From Asterias amurensis (taxonomy: Eukaryota > Echinodermata > Asteroidea > Forcipulatida > Asteriidae): DNA of 64,000 bases. Under the pieces are notes generated by a model. It searched no databases. It saw only the letters and a list, made by a program, of their open reading frames with translations, and was not told where the DNA came from. Below, one piece after another: positions 32,052 through 43,862 of this stretch. Both the position numbers and the translations under genes were made by a program. Location: NCBI RefSeq assembly GCF_032118995.1, contig NC_092665.1:10954512-11018511 (forward strand), written 5' to 3'. Numbering within the stretch: position 1 is the stretch's first letter; each line of letters starts with the position of its first letter.

Positions 32052-35000
32052 CTAACCCTCAACACAAATTACTCCAGCAGTTTCTGTGTTGTTACACTTT
32101 GGTTTTTCCCAGCAATGCGATGGACAGTCGGTGATTTTGGCCTCGGAGCCGTCACATTTGACGCCATCAATGAGGTTAGGACCACTGCCTTGACCAAAGA
32201 AAGCACCCGACTTGGCCTGCTTGGCACCACGGTAACCCAGCTGTTTGCAGATGACCTCAGCATCAGTTATATCCCACTCAGTGTCACAAATGGCACCCCA
32301 TTTGCCATCCACATAGATCTCAACCCTCCCACTTGTCTTGGTTGGTCCACCCACAAGCCTAACAACACCTCCTGTAATGGGAAGAGTGAAGTCAACACCT
32401 TTTAGCAGCATCAAAGTATTGTACAAGGGTGGAATAATATTGAACTGTATGCATCAAGTCATAATTGGACGCATTAGAATTAGGAACAACGTCAAAATAA
32501 AGTTTAGAGGAACACGTTGCCTTGGATTGGACGCGTTGGTCTATAAAAAGCGTCTGAAACCGTTTGTTAAAAAAAGCATATGGTTGAAAAGATGTTTTAA
32601 AAGAAGATTATAATGATCCACACAAGTATCACTCAAAATTGCACGGTTTTCCTTTTATCTCACGAACTAACACGGTCGGCCATTTATGGGAGTCAACATA
32701 AATGGCCGACCGTGTTAGTCGACGAGGTAAGAAGAAAACCACGCAATTTCAAGGCATATTATTTTGTGTAGATCATTGTATTCTACTTTTACAACATCTT
32801 TCTATACCCATATGCATTTTATAACAAACGGTTACAGAACGCTTTTCAATTCAAAGACCAACTCGACCGATCAAACGTGTTCCTTAACCGGACGTGTTTT
32901 ACGTATTTCAATGGGAGATTTTCGAACGCAAGGTGGCAGCAGACTTGACAGGTATATCTCCATAGACCTTTTCGCAAATACCCATTGCGCAAGCGCTTAT
33001 TGTTGAATGACGTGCATGTTGGTATAGACTGTGCAAGTCTCGCGAGAAATTGAACTTCCGGGACCATTGTGGTCCCAACCTAATGGAGTTTTACGTTGGG
33101 GAGATTTTGTTCTGTCAATAATTTTAGTTTAACATAAGTTATGACTATAAAAAGTGAATATGTTCTTGGGAATGTAAAAATAAGTGATTCAAAACAGAAA
33201 AGTAAAATCAATTCAACAAATTAACGAAGAAAACTAAAGAAAAAAACTTGACCTCCAGTTTCCGGTTTACTCTAAACAATTAAGAATATTACCCAATTGA
33301 CGTTCCCATTATCGCTGAACCTATGTGATGATCGCACCAATTGGACGTGATTCACAAACGGGGTTTGTTAGAAAAACCATCCAGGTCGATGTCGAACAGC
33401 GATCCTCGTCCCGATAAATGTATAATATTTACGTTAATTTAAACAAAACAATTATTATGTACACGAATTAAAATAATAATTATACAAAAAATACGTTAAA
33501 AATAATAATCTTTAAGAATTTTTTAACAAATAACAATTTCAATACAATTTGGTTTTGTACAAAAATATACTTTTTTTTCGAATTAAGTTCTCGTTTTCGC
33601 TACGTGCGAGACTTGCACAGTCTATAGCTAGCGATCAAACTTGATCGCTATAGCTATACCAGCATGCACCTCATTCCACGCGTCGAACGAGCGCGTACCG
33701 AGTATTTGCGATAATAATAGGCCGTGTCCGAAACGGCGACTTCGGCTACAGCTACGGCTAGATCGCACGCGTCTGCTATTCTTCAACACTGGTAGACGCG
33801 CTGATCTAGACGTAGCTGTAGCCGAAGTCGTCGTTTCGGACACGGCCTAAGTTATCACACAAGCGCGAGTGGAATACGGGAAAATATAGCGCTTCTGCGT
33901 CCCATATCCAACAAGGCCGAAGGCCGAGTTGGATATGGAACGCAGACGCGCTATATTTTCCGTATTTCCACGAGCGCGCGTGTGATAACGTATTTATCTT
34001 CAAGCAAACTTGGCGCGTGACATAGAACACACAAGACGCATGGTAGTGATATTAGCCGTGCAGTATTATACAAATATTGACTGCTTCGAGTGCTATGGTT
34101 AAAACTATGACTCCCGAGGTGATCCCCGGAGCGTTCTATTTTCCCGAGGCAAAGCCGAGGGAAAATAGAATGCTCCGGGGATCACCGAGGGAGTCATAGT
34201 TTTTAACCGTTGCACGAGTAAAAGCAGTCAATATTTGTTTTATAACACCCCAAATATTTCTAAATACTGTACTTTTATTAAGTTACAGACCTGAATGCTA
34301 CAATCCACGGACGACGCGAATACAGATTGCAAACACTTTTACTTACTGTGTTGCATGTGGTGTCGTGCAATCCGAAATGGTTACAGACTATTAATTTATC
34401 ATCCTCGTACACGCAACGGACGTCTGGGTACTGCACGCCGTGTGCTAGTCTGTCGGACTAGCGCACGGCGCCGTGTGCTAGTCTTCGGACTAGCGCATGG
34501 CAAACCGACGCACTATCACACGGCCGTCGTCTAGCAAAACTAAGACATGTCATGTGACGCGCTCTAAACCAATGAGCAGGCAGAATACTTGCAAGGGGTG
34601 TTATAATATACAAATATTGACTGCTTCGAGTGCTATGGTTAAAACTATGACTCCCGAGGTGATCCACGGAGCGTTCTATTTTCCCGAGGCGAAGCCGAGG
34701 GAAAATAGAACGCTCCGGGGATCACCGAGGGAGTCATAGTTTTTAACCATTGCACGAGTAAAAGCAGTCAATATTTGTTTTATAACACCCCAAACATTTC
34801 TAAAACCTGTAGTATTATTATTAAGTTACAGACCTGAATGCTACAATCCACGGACGACGCGAACACAGATTGCAAACACTTTTACCTACTGTGTTGCATG
34901 TAGTGTCGGACAATCCGAAATGGTTACAGACTATTAATTTGTCATCCTCGTACACGCAACGGACGTCTGGGTACTACACGCCGTGTGCTAGTCTGTCGGA

Positions 35001-38000
35001 CTAGCGCACGGCGCCATGTGCTAGTCTTCGGACTAGCGCATGGCAAACCGACGCTCTATCACACGGCCGTCGTCTAGCAAAACTAAGACATGTCATGTGA
35101 CGCGCTCTAAACCAATGAGCAGGCAGAATACTTGCAAGGGGTGTTATAAAGGTTTTTATCACCACTCCATTCTGCCAATCTAATTGGATGATTAGCGCGT
35201 ACTTGAAGATAATAATATATGTACTTTAAAATAGCGTAGGCCAATTTCTTTTATTTGATTGTTAGCTGCGTTGTTTTAATTAGTTTTGTGTCTATTATAA
35301 TCATGAAGTGTCTGCATGTGTGATTGTTGTTCGAAAAACAGATTTGTTTTATATGTTTTGTTAGACATGCTATATGATATAAATATATATGGCCACTCCT
35401 TTAAACCTCGAGACCCGGCCATGTAGTGGTTCCTGATGTATTTCCTCTTCCATTTCTCTCTTGTTCAAATTCGACCCCGGTACTTTTGAGCAACTTTTAA
35501 CAAGCTCTCCGCGGTCCTGCTTTATGACATTAAGTTCCTGCACTCGATGTTTGTACAACTGTCCACCACAATCAGCAAATCCATTCGGTTTTTGGACATC
35601 TCTCTGAAGAGAGTCTACAAATGCACGGTCAATATTTTTGCTATCCTGCCAGTGACATCTAGATATTCTCCCTATATCAACTCAACATGTTGAGTTGATA
35701 CAGGGAGAATATCTACACGTTGTCAATGATACGGTCTCCGTTTAGTTTAGTATTATAGTTTTTTTGTAATCTGCCCCCTCTCAGCATTTGATTACTAATA
35801 AAGGGCATGGTCTTAATCAAGTAGGCCTACACCAAAATACTGAAAACTCTTTTCCTGAAAGTTCTATGTGCACAATTGTCAGAGCGATACCATCGAAATG
35901 CACTCCCCCCCCCCCTTATTGGTAATTCAAGCATATCTTCAGACCGATTGCATCCCGATGCCGTCACTGAAAATCACGCCGACTCACTGTTTTTACGACC
36001 AACATCAAATCGTCCATAAAAATAGATACATCCGTTCTTTATCAAAACAAAACAACTGAACTCACCTTCCTCAGAATCATCGGAGACAGAGAATCACCTT
36101 GGAAAAAACCTCTTCTTATACACACCCTGCCAAGACTATCATTGTTGGCAGTAAGATTGGTTCGCCATGTCTTCATAAAAAGACGTGTTACTTCCCACTC
36201 TTACCATATCGTCACATTTCATTATCCATAACGTGCAAACACTGTCATCCGCAGTAGTGTATAGACCTTTCTTTTGTTGATAAACAAACCGGCTTGGTTG
36301 GCATGGTCGGCCGAATGTTAGTAAAAAACTAAATCTTAAAAATAGATGTTTTAACCAAATTCAGCATTTTCTGCAAAATTTCAATTAAATAAAATACCTC
36401 TCATAATTATTTGTTTTGTTTTTAACAAAATCAACAAATTTGGTTACATTATTACAAAAAATAGCGATCTTTTCTTAATTTGCACTTACGGCTTTCCATA
36501 GTTTTCCAATCTGGGTTGGCAAAAACTCGGGCTGTGACGTTGCAAAAGCAAGGTCTATAGTCAATCCGCGCCATTGCGAAACTAGTCGTTTTGCCTTCGT
36601 TTTGCCTCCAATAAGGAAACAACTACTAGTCACCCAACATACTTATTATACATGTCGAATTTTAAAATAACTTGCATATATGTAAATAAAATATCCTATG
36701 ACAATATTACAGATAAAAAGATAACAGTAATAATACAATAAAAAAACAGTAGTTATTAATTCTTACTTGGGTTGCAGATGAGTCCGGCAGTGCTGGTGCA
36801 CGGACTATTTTCTTTGCAGAGATATGAGCATTTGCGAAGATATAGCTCCGTCCCGTTACAAGCAACTCGATCCATTACAATAGGAAGTTCTGTCGCTCCA
36901 TAAAATGATCCATTCTTTGCCTCACTTGCCCCTGGGAATCCAAGCTGCCTGCAAACAGTAGTCGCATCTTGTATGTCCCAGTTTGTATCACATACCGCAC
37001 CCCAAGCACTGTCATGGTAAATCTCGACTCGACCTCTAAGTGCGTCATCACCTCCAGCTAGCCGGATGATACCATCTTCGATAAAACAATAAAAGCAGAA
37101 CAAAAATGGTAATGCTACAACGCACTTGAAATGATAACTGCACGTGACATCGTAGTAATCCTCCTGCATAGTGGCGTAATGGAAGCGTTTATAGGTCGGG
37201 AAATTCTCTCCCCACGCTTGCTTTGTTTAAAATAAGCGAAGCCGGGTCGTAGCCAACCATTAAACGAGGTAAAGTCGTAGTGGGAACGCCATTATCGTAC
37301 AAGCAGCGTGGTAGCATCGTGGTGAGATCTCTGTGTTTGTAATAAAAACGAAACGCCGTCGGCAACCATTCCGCACAAGAAACAACCGCTTGGTCGGTAT
37401 TGGTGTAATCGTAGTGGCAGCGAGTCAGCAACACGTTTGACCTAGAAGCAGTAAAGTTATGTGGAGTCTTCAATTTTGCCAAGTTGCTGGATTTTGACGG
37501 CGATCGTGTCCCGACTTGATAAGATCGGGTGATCGGCACCTTGTCTTTGTAAGGTCTTAGTGCTGTGTGAACGGGAATCAAGCACGCAGGTAGCGGGGCA
37601 GGCAGTGTAGTGTTAGCATTCATTATGGAGGAATGATGTGTAGTTCTCACACGTGATGCAACTAAGAAGTTCTGTTGAACACTGGTGCCCAGCTAAATTT
37701 GACAGAAGAAAAAGGAGCTGAGGAGAGGAGGACAATTTGAACTTATTATAAAAACCAGGCAACACTATAAATTAACTTGCAATTTGTATAAGAAGTGGCT
37801 TGGTGGAGCATATTGGGAGTCAGTTTGGCCGATTAACCTAAAGGTGTATTTAGAATTGGTTAAGCTTTCACCATGTTAATTGAGATTGAAACATGACCTT
37901 AAACGTCACCTCGGCATCCAAGAACTTCAAACGCGATGTCAGGATAACTAATCCAAGTTATCGGCAATATTCGAAGGAATCTGGTCTTCAAAACTTGAGG

Positions 38001-41000
38001 AAAGGTGACAGTCACTCGCTGACCACCTGTGAAATCCTTGTTGAACTAAACAAAATAAAACATATCAAAACTTGATAGATGTTTAGTGTTTGTAGCGATC
38101 GTCTTGTGAGCAAAATAGTTATCATGTTTTATTACTTGAAAACTGTCAGGTTGGGTGTGGTCTACTTGTGTGTACATCCGACGCTGCATCGATCGACTGT
38201 CAATACATTAAAGGGAAGGTACACTATTGGTTATTGTCAAAGACCAGTCGTTCTCACTTGGTGTATCTCAACATATGCATAAAATAACAAACCTGTGAAA
38301 ATTTGAGCTCAATTGGTCATCGGAGTTGTAGAAAATGATGAAAGAAAAAACACCCTTGTTGGACCAATTTGTGTGCTTTCAGATAGGAATAAAAGACTTC
38401 TAGCTAGAAGTCTTTTATTATTTTAGTGAGAAATTACCTCTACTTCAAAATTTATGCAACTTCAGAAGGAGCCGTTTTTCACAACGTTTTATACTATCAA
38501 CAGCTCTCCAATGTGTTTCCAAGTCAGTTTTTAGGTTAATGTTTGTTTTGAGTAATATTTGTTTTACCAAACGTGTGCCTTCCCTTTAAATAGTGTGATT
38601 TGCATTACCTTCACGGGTTTGCTACGTGTATCATTGTGTGTTAAATATTATGCAAATTATTACAAAGCCCACTTACAAAAAAAAGAAAAAAAAAGAAAAG
38701 AGAATTGTAGTATGCGAATTCAGTATAAAACAATTTACTTGGGGAGGGTGTATGGCATAGTATACAAATATTGACCGCTCCGAGTGCTATGGTTAAAACT
38801 ATGACACCCGATGTAAGCCCTTGATCGAGCGTTCTATTTTCCCGAGGCGAAGCCGAGGGAAAATAGAACGGTCCGGGGATCACGAGGGCTTCATAGTTTT
38901 AACCGTAGCACAACAGAATTGAACAGACACTAGTTTAATAATCAATGAAGAGGTTAAACGGATACAGAATCATCGTATGAGAAGTCTTTTCGAATTAAAA
39001 CCCCAAAAGTATTGCAAGTTTTGCAGTTTTATAGCCAAGCACAATGACAAAATGTAAACCTCAATCAAGCATTTAGACATAAGTGGCTCTTTATGAAAAC
39101 GGTGACGTACGTGACTGCACGTTTAGGCAATGGAATCATTGGGTCTGTAAAGACAGGGGCCAGTCAAAGGAAATACAAGAAAAGGTTTATGACCCGTATG
39201 GTATCTCCTTCCGCATTCTCCAAGTCATGCCAACTTTCAGATTCTCCTGTTGAACTATACTGAATGCTGAAGGTTATCAAGTATTCCGATGGACGGCACT
39301 GAATAATCAATCCTGTAATAACTGGGCCTGGTAGTCCAAGATCAACTTGAATCCAAGAGCCTTGTTTAGCACTCGTAGCGGGTGCCCACCAGTGGCTGTT
39401 TCCTGTGTAAGATAAACGTTAACGATATCCATTATACTATGTTCCTTGGAAATACAAACTGTCAAACAAGTAATAATAATATTTTTAATTTATATTGCGC
39501 CCCTTACATACAAAATGATCAAAGGCGCAGAACACATGATAAAAAGTACAGAGTGGAAGAAAAAGACAAAGAAAAAAGACTGGTCACCAGGCCAGTGCCC
39601 AAACAGAAGTATGGGGATACGTCTGTCCTGCCAACAGAGAACTAATAGTTACTTATAACATAGGCCTATCCCTGCTGGCATCGGTAATGTTTTGACCTTT
39701 TCAGGAGACAAATGCCTCTAACCCTATCTATGGTAAAATTCTAAACTAACTGGCAAGGTGACCATAGAAGAATACACAATAAAAAGCGGTTTTAAAAAAG
39801 GTGGGTTTTTATATTACATTTAAAAGAGATGAGTTTCTGTTCGCTACGTATGTGAAACGGTAGCGCATTCCAAAAATTAGGGGCTGCCACAGAAAAAGCC
39901 CTATCACCAAATGTAGTCAACATTTTACCAGAAGGATACTCCAAGAAAATACCGTAATTCCCTGACCTAAGGTTATAGAAAGATACTTTCCGGATAAAGA
40001 CAAGATCCTGTATGTACTTTGGAGAAAGACCATGAATAGCTTTAAATGTCAACAACAGGATTAATTTTTAAAATGAATCCTGTACAAAACTTGCAGCCAA
40101 TGCAATTGGTGAATTATATAGGTGTGATGTGTTCAAATCGGTGTGTGTTGGTAACAATTCTGGCAGCTGCGTTTTCAACCCTTTGTAGTTTAGCTATGTG
40201 TGACTTTGGCAGACCATACAAAAGGCTATTACATTAATCAAGACGACTGGTCACAAATGCATGAATTAGTTTTAAAAGAGAATCTTGTGTAAGGGACTGA
40301 CTAATGCGTTTGATGTTGTGAATATGAAAAAAGGGCAGCAGAGCAAACTTTATTGATATGGGTGTTCATTGCATGTTCAGAATCGAACCAGTCCCAAGTT
40401 ACGAACACATGTTGTAGGAATCACAGTAGCTTCACCAATAATAAAATCGGAAATATTAATTTTCTTCAACTGCTGTTTTGATCCGATGATCAAAATTCAC
40501 GTTTAGCATCATTAATTAAAAGCCGGTCATGTAACATCAATTGCCTGATGTCCCTTATGCAATCTTCGATGCGACCTTCAAGTTATGGAAAAGCTGCTTT
40601 AAAGACACTGGACACCTTTGGTAATTGTCAAAGACCAGCCTTCTCTTAGTGTACCTCAACATTATGCACAAAATAACAAACCTGTGAAAATTTGAACTCA
40701 GTTGGTCGTGGAAGTTGCGAGATAATAATAATTGGAAGAAAAAACACCTTTGCCACACGAAGTTGTGTGCTTTCAGATGCGTGATTTCGGGACCTCAAAA
40801 TCTAATTCTGTGATCTCGAAATAAAAATTCAAATATTTTAGTGGAAATAACTTCTTTCTCGAAAACTACGTTATTTTAGAGGGAGCCGTTTCTCACAATG
40901 TTTTAAACTGTCGCTTTCCATTGCTTGTTACAAAGTAAGTGTACCGCTAACAATTATTTTGAGTACCAGTAGTGTCCACTGCCTCTAAAGCTCTGAGGGG

Positions 41001-42777
41001 ACAGCAATTTTTAAAAAGCTGCTACTTATCGCAAAATCAGGGGGCAACGGTAGAAGTCCCTTGAGATAATTCATTCAGATAGCAAGTCTGCAACAAATGA
41101 TTTGAGAATGACGGCCATTTTGGACGCCATCTTTTGATTCGGAAAAAGATTAAGGATTATTTGTGAGAAATTTGTTGAGGACCTCTCATGAAAAAAAGGG
41201 CTTGTTAAATTATCTTTTCAAGGTATCGGCCTGTTCTGACCTCATGATCATTGACTGAAACGCAAACAAACCCAGATACACTGCAAAAACTGGGGTGTTA
41301 ACATTTTATAAGTGGGTGTTGTCAAATACCGGACAAAGAATCAACATTAACACTTTATAGGGTTTAAAAAGAAAACAATGTAGTTGTTTTTAATTAATTC
41401 AGTGTTATTTTGAATAACACCAATGTAGTTGTTTTTAATTAATTCAGTGTTATTTTAAGACCCCGTTTGTGTAAATTGTAAGTCTTTTCTTTGTATCTAT
41501 AATTTATGTGACAACACCATTGGTGTTAATTTAACACCCCAGTTTTTGCAGTGTAGGCATGCTGTCCACACACACGGAGCTAATTAGATGTCGGCAAACT
41601 TGAACCAGTTTATTTGATCAGGAAAATAATTTGTGTCCGCAATTTAACGGAAATTGAATTTGACTTGCCCTCATTGAGTCGAGCTTTTCTGGGTAAATAT
41701 GTTGACGAATAGTATGATGATGCGGTAAGACTTCCATCAGGGATTGCCCCACTCTCCATTCCCAACGGTCCACTGGTACAGAGTGGTTCTAAAATAATGA
41801 ATTAGTGCAATCAAACAATTAAATTTTTGTAAATAATAAGCTTATAATAGTCCACAGAGCTATTGTCTGAAGTTTCAGAGAATTTAAAATAATGTGTCAA
41901 ATCAACACTTAAAATCAAATACAGGTTAATTATACCCCGAAGTACTTCAGTTTGTGGCTATTTTATTGTAATGTAAAATTAATTGGTTGATATACTTATC
42001 GTGAACATCAACATGCATTTAAAACTTAGTTTTAAAACTATATTTAGAATATAGAAAAAGATGAATAAACTGATTGTGAAGTTTACCGTCTGAGGACCAT
42101 CCTTGGGTTTCTATGTCGTTGATTGGATGAGCCAGACAAAGTCCTGGATTGTTAACACAAAAATTTATATGAGCGAGTACAAAACATGCTTAAAGCCACT
42201 CAAAGACCAGTCTTCTCACTTGGTGTATCTCAACATATGCATCAAATAACAAACCTGTGCAAATTTGAGCTCAATCGGGCACCGAAGTTGCGAGATAATA
42301 ATGAAAGAAAAATACCCTTGTCCCACGAAGTTGTGTGCTTTCAGATGCTTGGTTTCGAGACCTCAAATTCTAAATCTAAGGTCTCGAAATCAAATTCGTG
42401 GAAAATTACTTCTTTCTCGAAAAGTACTCCACATCAAAGGAAGCCGTTTCTCAAAATGTGTTATACTACCAACCTCTCCCCCTTGTTATACCATGTAAGG
42501 TTTTTTGATAATAATTGTTTTGAGTAATTACCAATAGTGTCCACTGCCTTTAAATTAGGTAAAATTTGCTATAACTAAGAGGGTAATTTTACAACATTTG
42601 TGTTTTCCTGCTACGATTCAAGCAAACAAATTTAAGGTTACAATTATTTTCATTTGACACGATGACACTCACAACTTAGTCAAAAGTGTGTGTACACTAA
42701 AGATGAATCAATAAACACTCACCGATTAGAAGTACATTCAGCAGCAGCATCGAATTAGCGAAGGCAAAAGACGCCAT
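32052..42777 (-). CDS. Secreted protein: signal peptide, F5/8C (discoidin) domain, two SRCR domains
   Basis: Seven exons in order: 42777-42723, 42143-42087, 41788-41669, 39402-39194, 38045-37910, 37075-36767 and 32371-32052. All joins keep frame (phases 1,1,1,0,1,1), giving about 401 residues. Exons 1-2 give a signal peptide (MASFAFANSMLLLNVLLIG). Exons 3-5 build an F5/8 type C domain: CTSGPLGMESGAIPDGS, then GSWIQVDLGLPGPVITGLII, then TRFLRILPITW and IAFEVLGC. Exons 6 and 7 are one SRCR each (IIRLAGG to GLICNP; VVRLVGGP to GVICVEG). Intron 3 uses a GC donor. The frame closes TAG TAA right after SRCR 2; a weak donor (GTTAGT) overlaps it, so a longer protein is possible. No membrane segment seen. 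F5/8C domains bind sugars or lipids and SRCR domains bind pathogens and ligands, so a secreted recognition role is inferred. Confidence 0.82.
32504..32890. mobile_element. TTAA hairpin MITE, family B
   Basis: AGAGGAACACGTTGCCTTGG to ACGTGTTCCTTAACC, with the family hairpin CGGCCATTTATGGGAGTC in the middle. Lies in the last intron of the discoidin-SRCR gene. Confidence 0.75.
32908..33050. mobile_element. Partial family D element joined to another inverted repeat
   Basis: Left half of family D (GAACGCAAGGTGGCAGCAGA). It runs into TATAGACTGTGCAAGTCTCG, whose inverse CGAGACTTGCACAGTCTATA is at 33,607. That outer pair encloses about 600 bp of AT-rich DNA with no frame. Confidence 0.5.
33712..33850. 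mobile_element. Palindromic MITE with GGCCGTGTCCGAAACG ends
   Basis: AGGCCGTGTCCGAAACGGCG at the left and CGTCGTTTCGGACACGGCCT at the right, with ACTTCGGCTACAGCTACG pairing inside. Related in ends to the 0.93 kb element. Confidence 0.8.
33850..33990. mobile_element. Palindromic MITE with GTTATCACAC ends
   Basis: GTTATCACACAAGCGCGAGT pairs with GCGCGCGTGTGATAAC. The centre CCGAAGGCCGAGTTGGATAT pairs with its inverse. Abuts the previous palindrome directly. Confidence 0.75.
34065..35151 (+). repeat. Tandem pair of compound hairpin elements, unit about 541 bp
   Basis: Two direct copies, the first starting near 34,067 and the second near 34,607, both with ACAAATATTGACTGCTTCGA. Each unit has a strong central hairpin (GAGCGTTCTATTTTCCCGAG with its inverse), then TATAACACCCC and a closing GGGGTGTTATA. 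It also carries the short direct repeat GTGCTAGTCTTCGGACTAGC. No protein frame. Located in the last intron of the discoidin-SRCR gene. Confidence 0.8.
35370..35665 (-). other. Unassigned open frame beside a short perfect palindrome
   Basis: A frame of about 95 codons reads CHWQDSKNIDRAFVDSLQRD, then CGGQLYKHRVQELN and NKREMEEEIHQEPLHGRV. The composition looks protein-like but no family was recognised. Its reading phase does not fit splicing into the surrounding discoidin-SRCR gene. Just upstream is the palindrome TATCAACTCAACATGTTGAG. Possibly a gene fragment carried by a mobile element. Confidence 0.25.
36255..36566. mobile_element. Inverted-repeat element with TATAGACCTT ends
   Basis: GTATAGACCTTTCTTTTG at the left and AAAAGCAAGGTCTATAG at the right, with TTGGCATGG-type inner motifs. 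AT-rich interior without frames. Confidence 0.55.
37189..37650 (-). other. Unassigned 153-codon open frame in intron of the discoidin-SRCR gene
   Basis: Begins MRTTHHSSIMNANTT and ends SVGREFPDL. It shows a loose internal echo, TRCHYDYTNTD and PRCLYDNGVPTTTLPRL. It has an ATG and is one of the longest frames in the window outside tandem repeats. No donor or acceptor fits it between exons 5 and 6, and no family was recognised. It could be an unannotated single-exon gene, a decayed mobile fragment or chance. Confidence 0.25.
38208..38590. mobile_element. TTAA hairpin MITE, family A variant with GGGAAGG ends
   Basis: Ends TTAAAGGGAAGGTACACTAT and ACGTGTGCCTTCCCTTTAA. The interior is clearly family A, but the core hairpin is different (GACTTCTAGCTAGAAGTC). 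Inserted in intron 4 of the discoidin-SRCR gene. Confidence 0.75.
38760..38915. mobile_element. Hairpin element, relative of the 34 kb pair
   Basis: GCGTTCTATTTTCCCGAGGC pairs with GAAAATAGAACGGTCCGGGG. Truncated at the right end. Confidence 0.65.
39465..40550 (-). mobile_element. CR1/L2-like LINE, 3' part of reverse transcriptase ORF and tail
   Basis: On the minus strand the 3' part of a non-LTR reverse transcriptase protein is readable in pieces. These are AMNTHINKVCSAALF, then SLLYGLPKSHIAKLQRVENA, AARIVTNTHRFEHITP, MLTFKAIHGLSPKYIQDLV and GDRAFSVAAPNFWNALPF, ending KTHLF. At least two frame breaks and several stops separate them, so it is dead. The 3' end is GGGGCGCAATATAAAT followed by ATT units, typical of L2/CR1 tails. 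It lies in intron 3 of the discoidin-SRCR gene, in the same orientation. Confidence 0.8.
40596..40990. mobile_element. TTAA-type hairpin MITE, family A
   Basis: AAAGACACTGGACACCTTTGG to AGTGTCCACTGCCTCTAAAG, with the usual core. TTTAAAG at the left edge. Confidence 0.75.
41281..41562. mobile_element. Palindromic MITE with CACTGCAAAAACTGGGG ends
   Basis: ACACTGCAAAAACTGGGGTG and CACCCCAGTTTTTGCAGTGT are perfect terminal inverses flanked by TA. The interior has a direct repeat of GTAGTTGTTTTTAATTAATT. TA duplication suggests a Tc1/mariner-type mobiliser (inference). Confidence 0.85.
42185..42555. mobile_element. TTAA hairpin MITE, family A, left end shortened
   Basis: Starts inside the family (AAAGACCAGTCTTCTCACTT) and ends CAATAGTGTCCACTGCCTTT next to TTAA. 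In intron 1 of the discoidin-SRCR gene. Confidence 0.75.
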
Positions 42778-42886
42778 GGTTTGACGATGGTACAAGAAAT
42801 AGCTGCAGCAATTATCTCAATGCACGTGAACGGTCAACTCTAAAACTCGAAACAAATATGTTGGTGTTTATTTATTTATTTCCATG

Positions 42887-42965
42887 TAAAACAACAAAAA
42901 CAACAACAACAACGACAAACAAACAACAGCAGCAACAGCAACAACAACAACAGCAACAGCAGTTT
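42887..42965 (+). repeat. (CAA)n / (CAG)n microsatellite
   Basis: Interrupted CAA and CAG triplets, upstream of the discoidin-SRCR start codon. In the putative 5' intron, so not translated. Confidence 0.85.
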
Positions 42966-43099
42966 TAAGTGACACTTTGATTTTCTTTTTGATTTTTTTT
43001 TTAAACAACTTACAATGATATCATTTAAGTGGTAAGAGACATGCAAAGAAAATAGAAGGGCCGCGACGCACTTGAAATCATAAAAAAGGGATAATTTGC

Positions 43100-43320
43100 A
43101 AATTTAACATCTATTCTATCATGGCGGTACCCGCTGCAAGAAACAAAGGATTCTATACCGGCAATCTCGTTATTAGACACTGCTCTAGAATTGCAAGGGT
43201 CGTGGGTTCGAATCCCAACGGAGTAATATGCCTGTGATATTTTGTTCACATGATTCGGGAAAGTACTGAGTATATGGTGCTAACACACATCGGTGTATGG
43301 GTAAAAACCAAAAAGATACA
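43100..43320 (+). mobile_element. tRNA-derived SINE remnant
   Basis: Contains a B-box, GTGGGTTCGAATCCCAACGG, but a poor A-box. The body does not clearly match the two SINE families elsewhere in the window. Confidence 0.4.
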
Positions 43321-43589
43321 AACATGATTTCCTTTTACTCTTTTTGGCTGAGTTTGAAGAACAGAGGAAAACAGACTATCTCTCTTTTTAGTGTGGTTTG
43401 AGCATGGCTGAAAGAGAAAGATGTTTCAGCAACAAGAGTCAAACGAAATCCATTCCGTTCTACCACTCGACCAAGCACCAGCATCCCATATCTAAAGCAT
43501 GCATTGTTATGTGGACATACTTTTTGTCTTTGACAATTTGGAGTGAAAAAGTTGAAATTAACAAAGGGCATAAGGCCTACATCTGGAGA

Positions 43590-43862
43590 CTTAAAAGGCA
43601 ATGGCCAACTTTGGTAATTGTCAAAGTCTAGCATCCCCACCTAGTGTATCCCTACATATTTTGTGAAAAAAGTACAAAATCTGTGAATATTTTGACTCAA
43701 TTTAGCATCAGAGTTCCTTGAGTATATTAAAAGCAAAACACTCTAGTTGCACAACGTTTTATACCATCAACAGCTATCCAATGCTCATTACCAAGTTGGT
43801 TTTTATGATGACAATTATGTTAAGTAAAAACTAATAGTGTCCATGCAGTGCCTTTCACACTT
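43590..43862. mobile_element. Hairpin MITE, family A variant
   Basis: AAAAGGCAATGGCCAACTTTGG to CTAATAGTGTCCATGCAGTG. The interior is shorter, with the core hairpin deleted. Confidence 0.6.
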
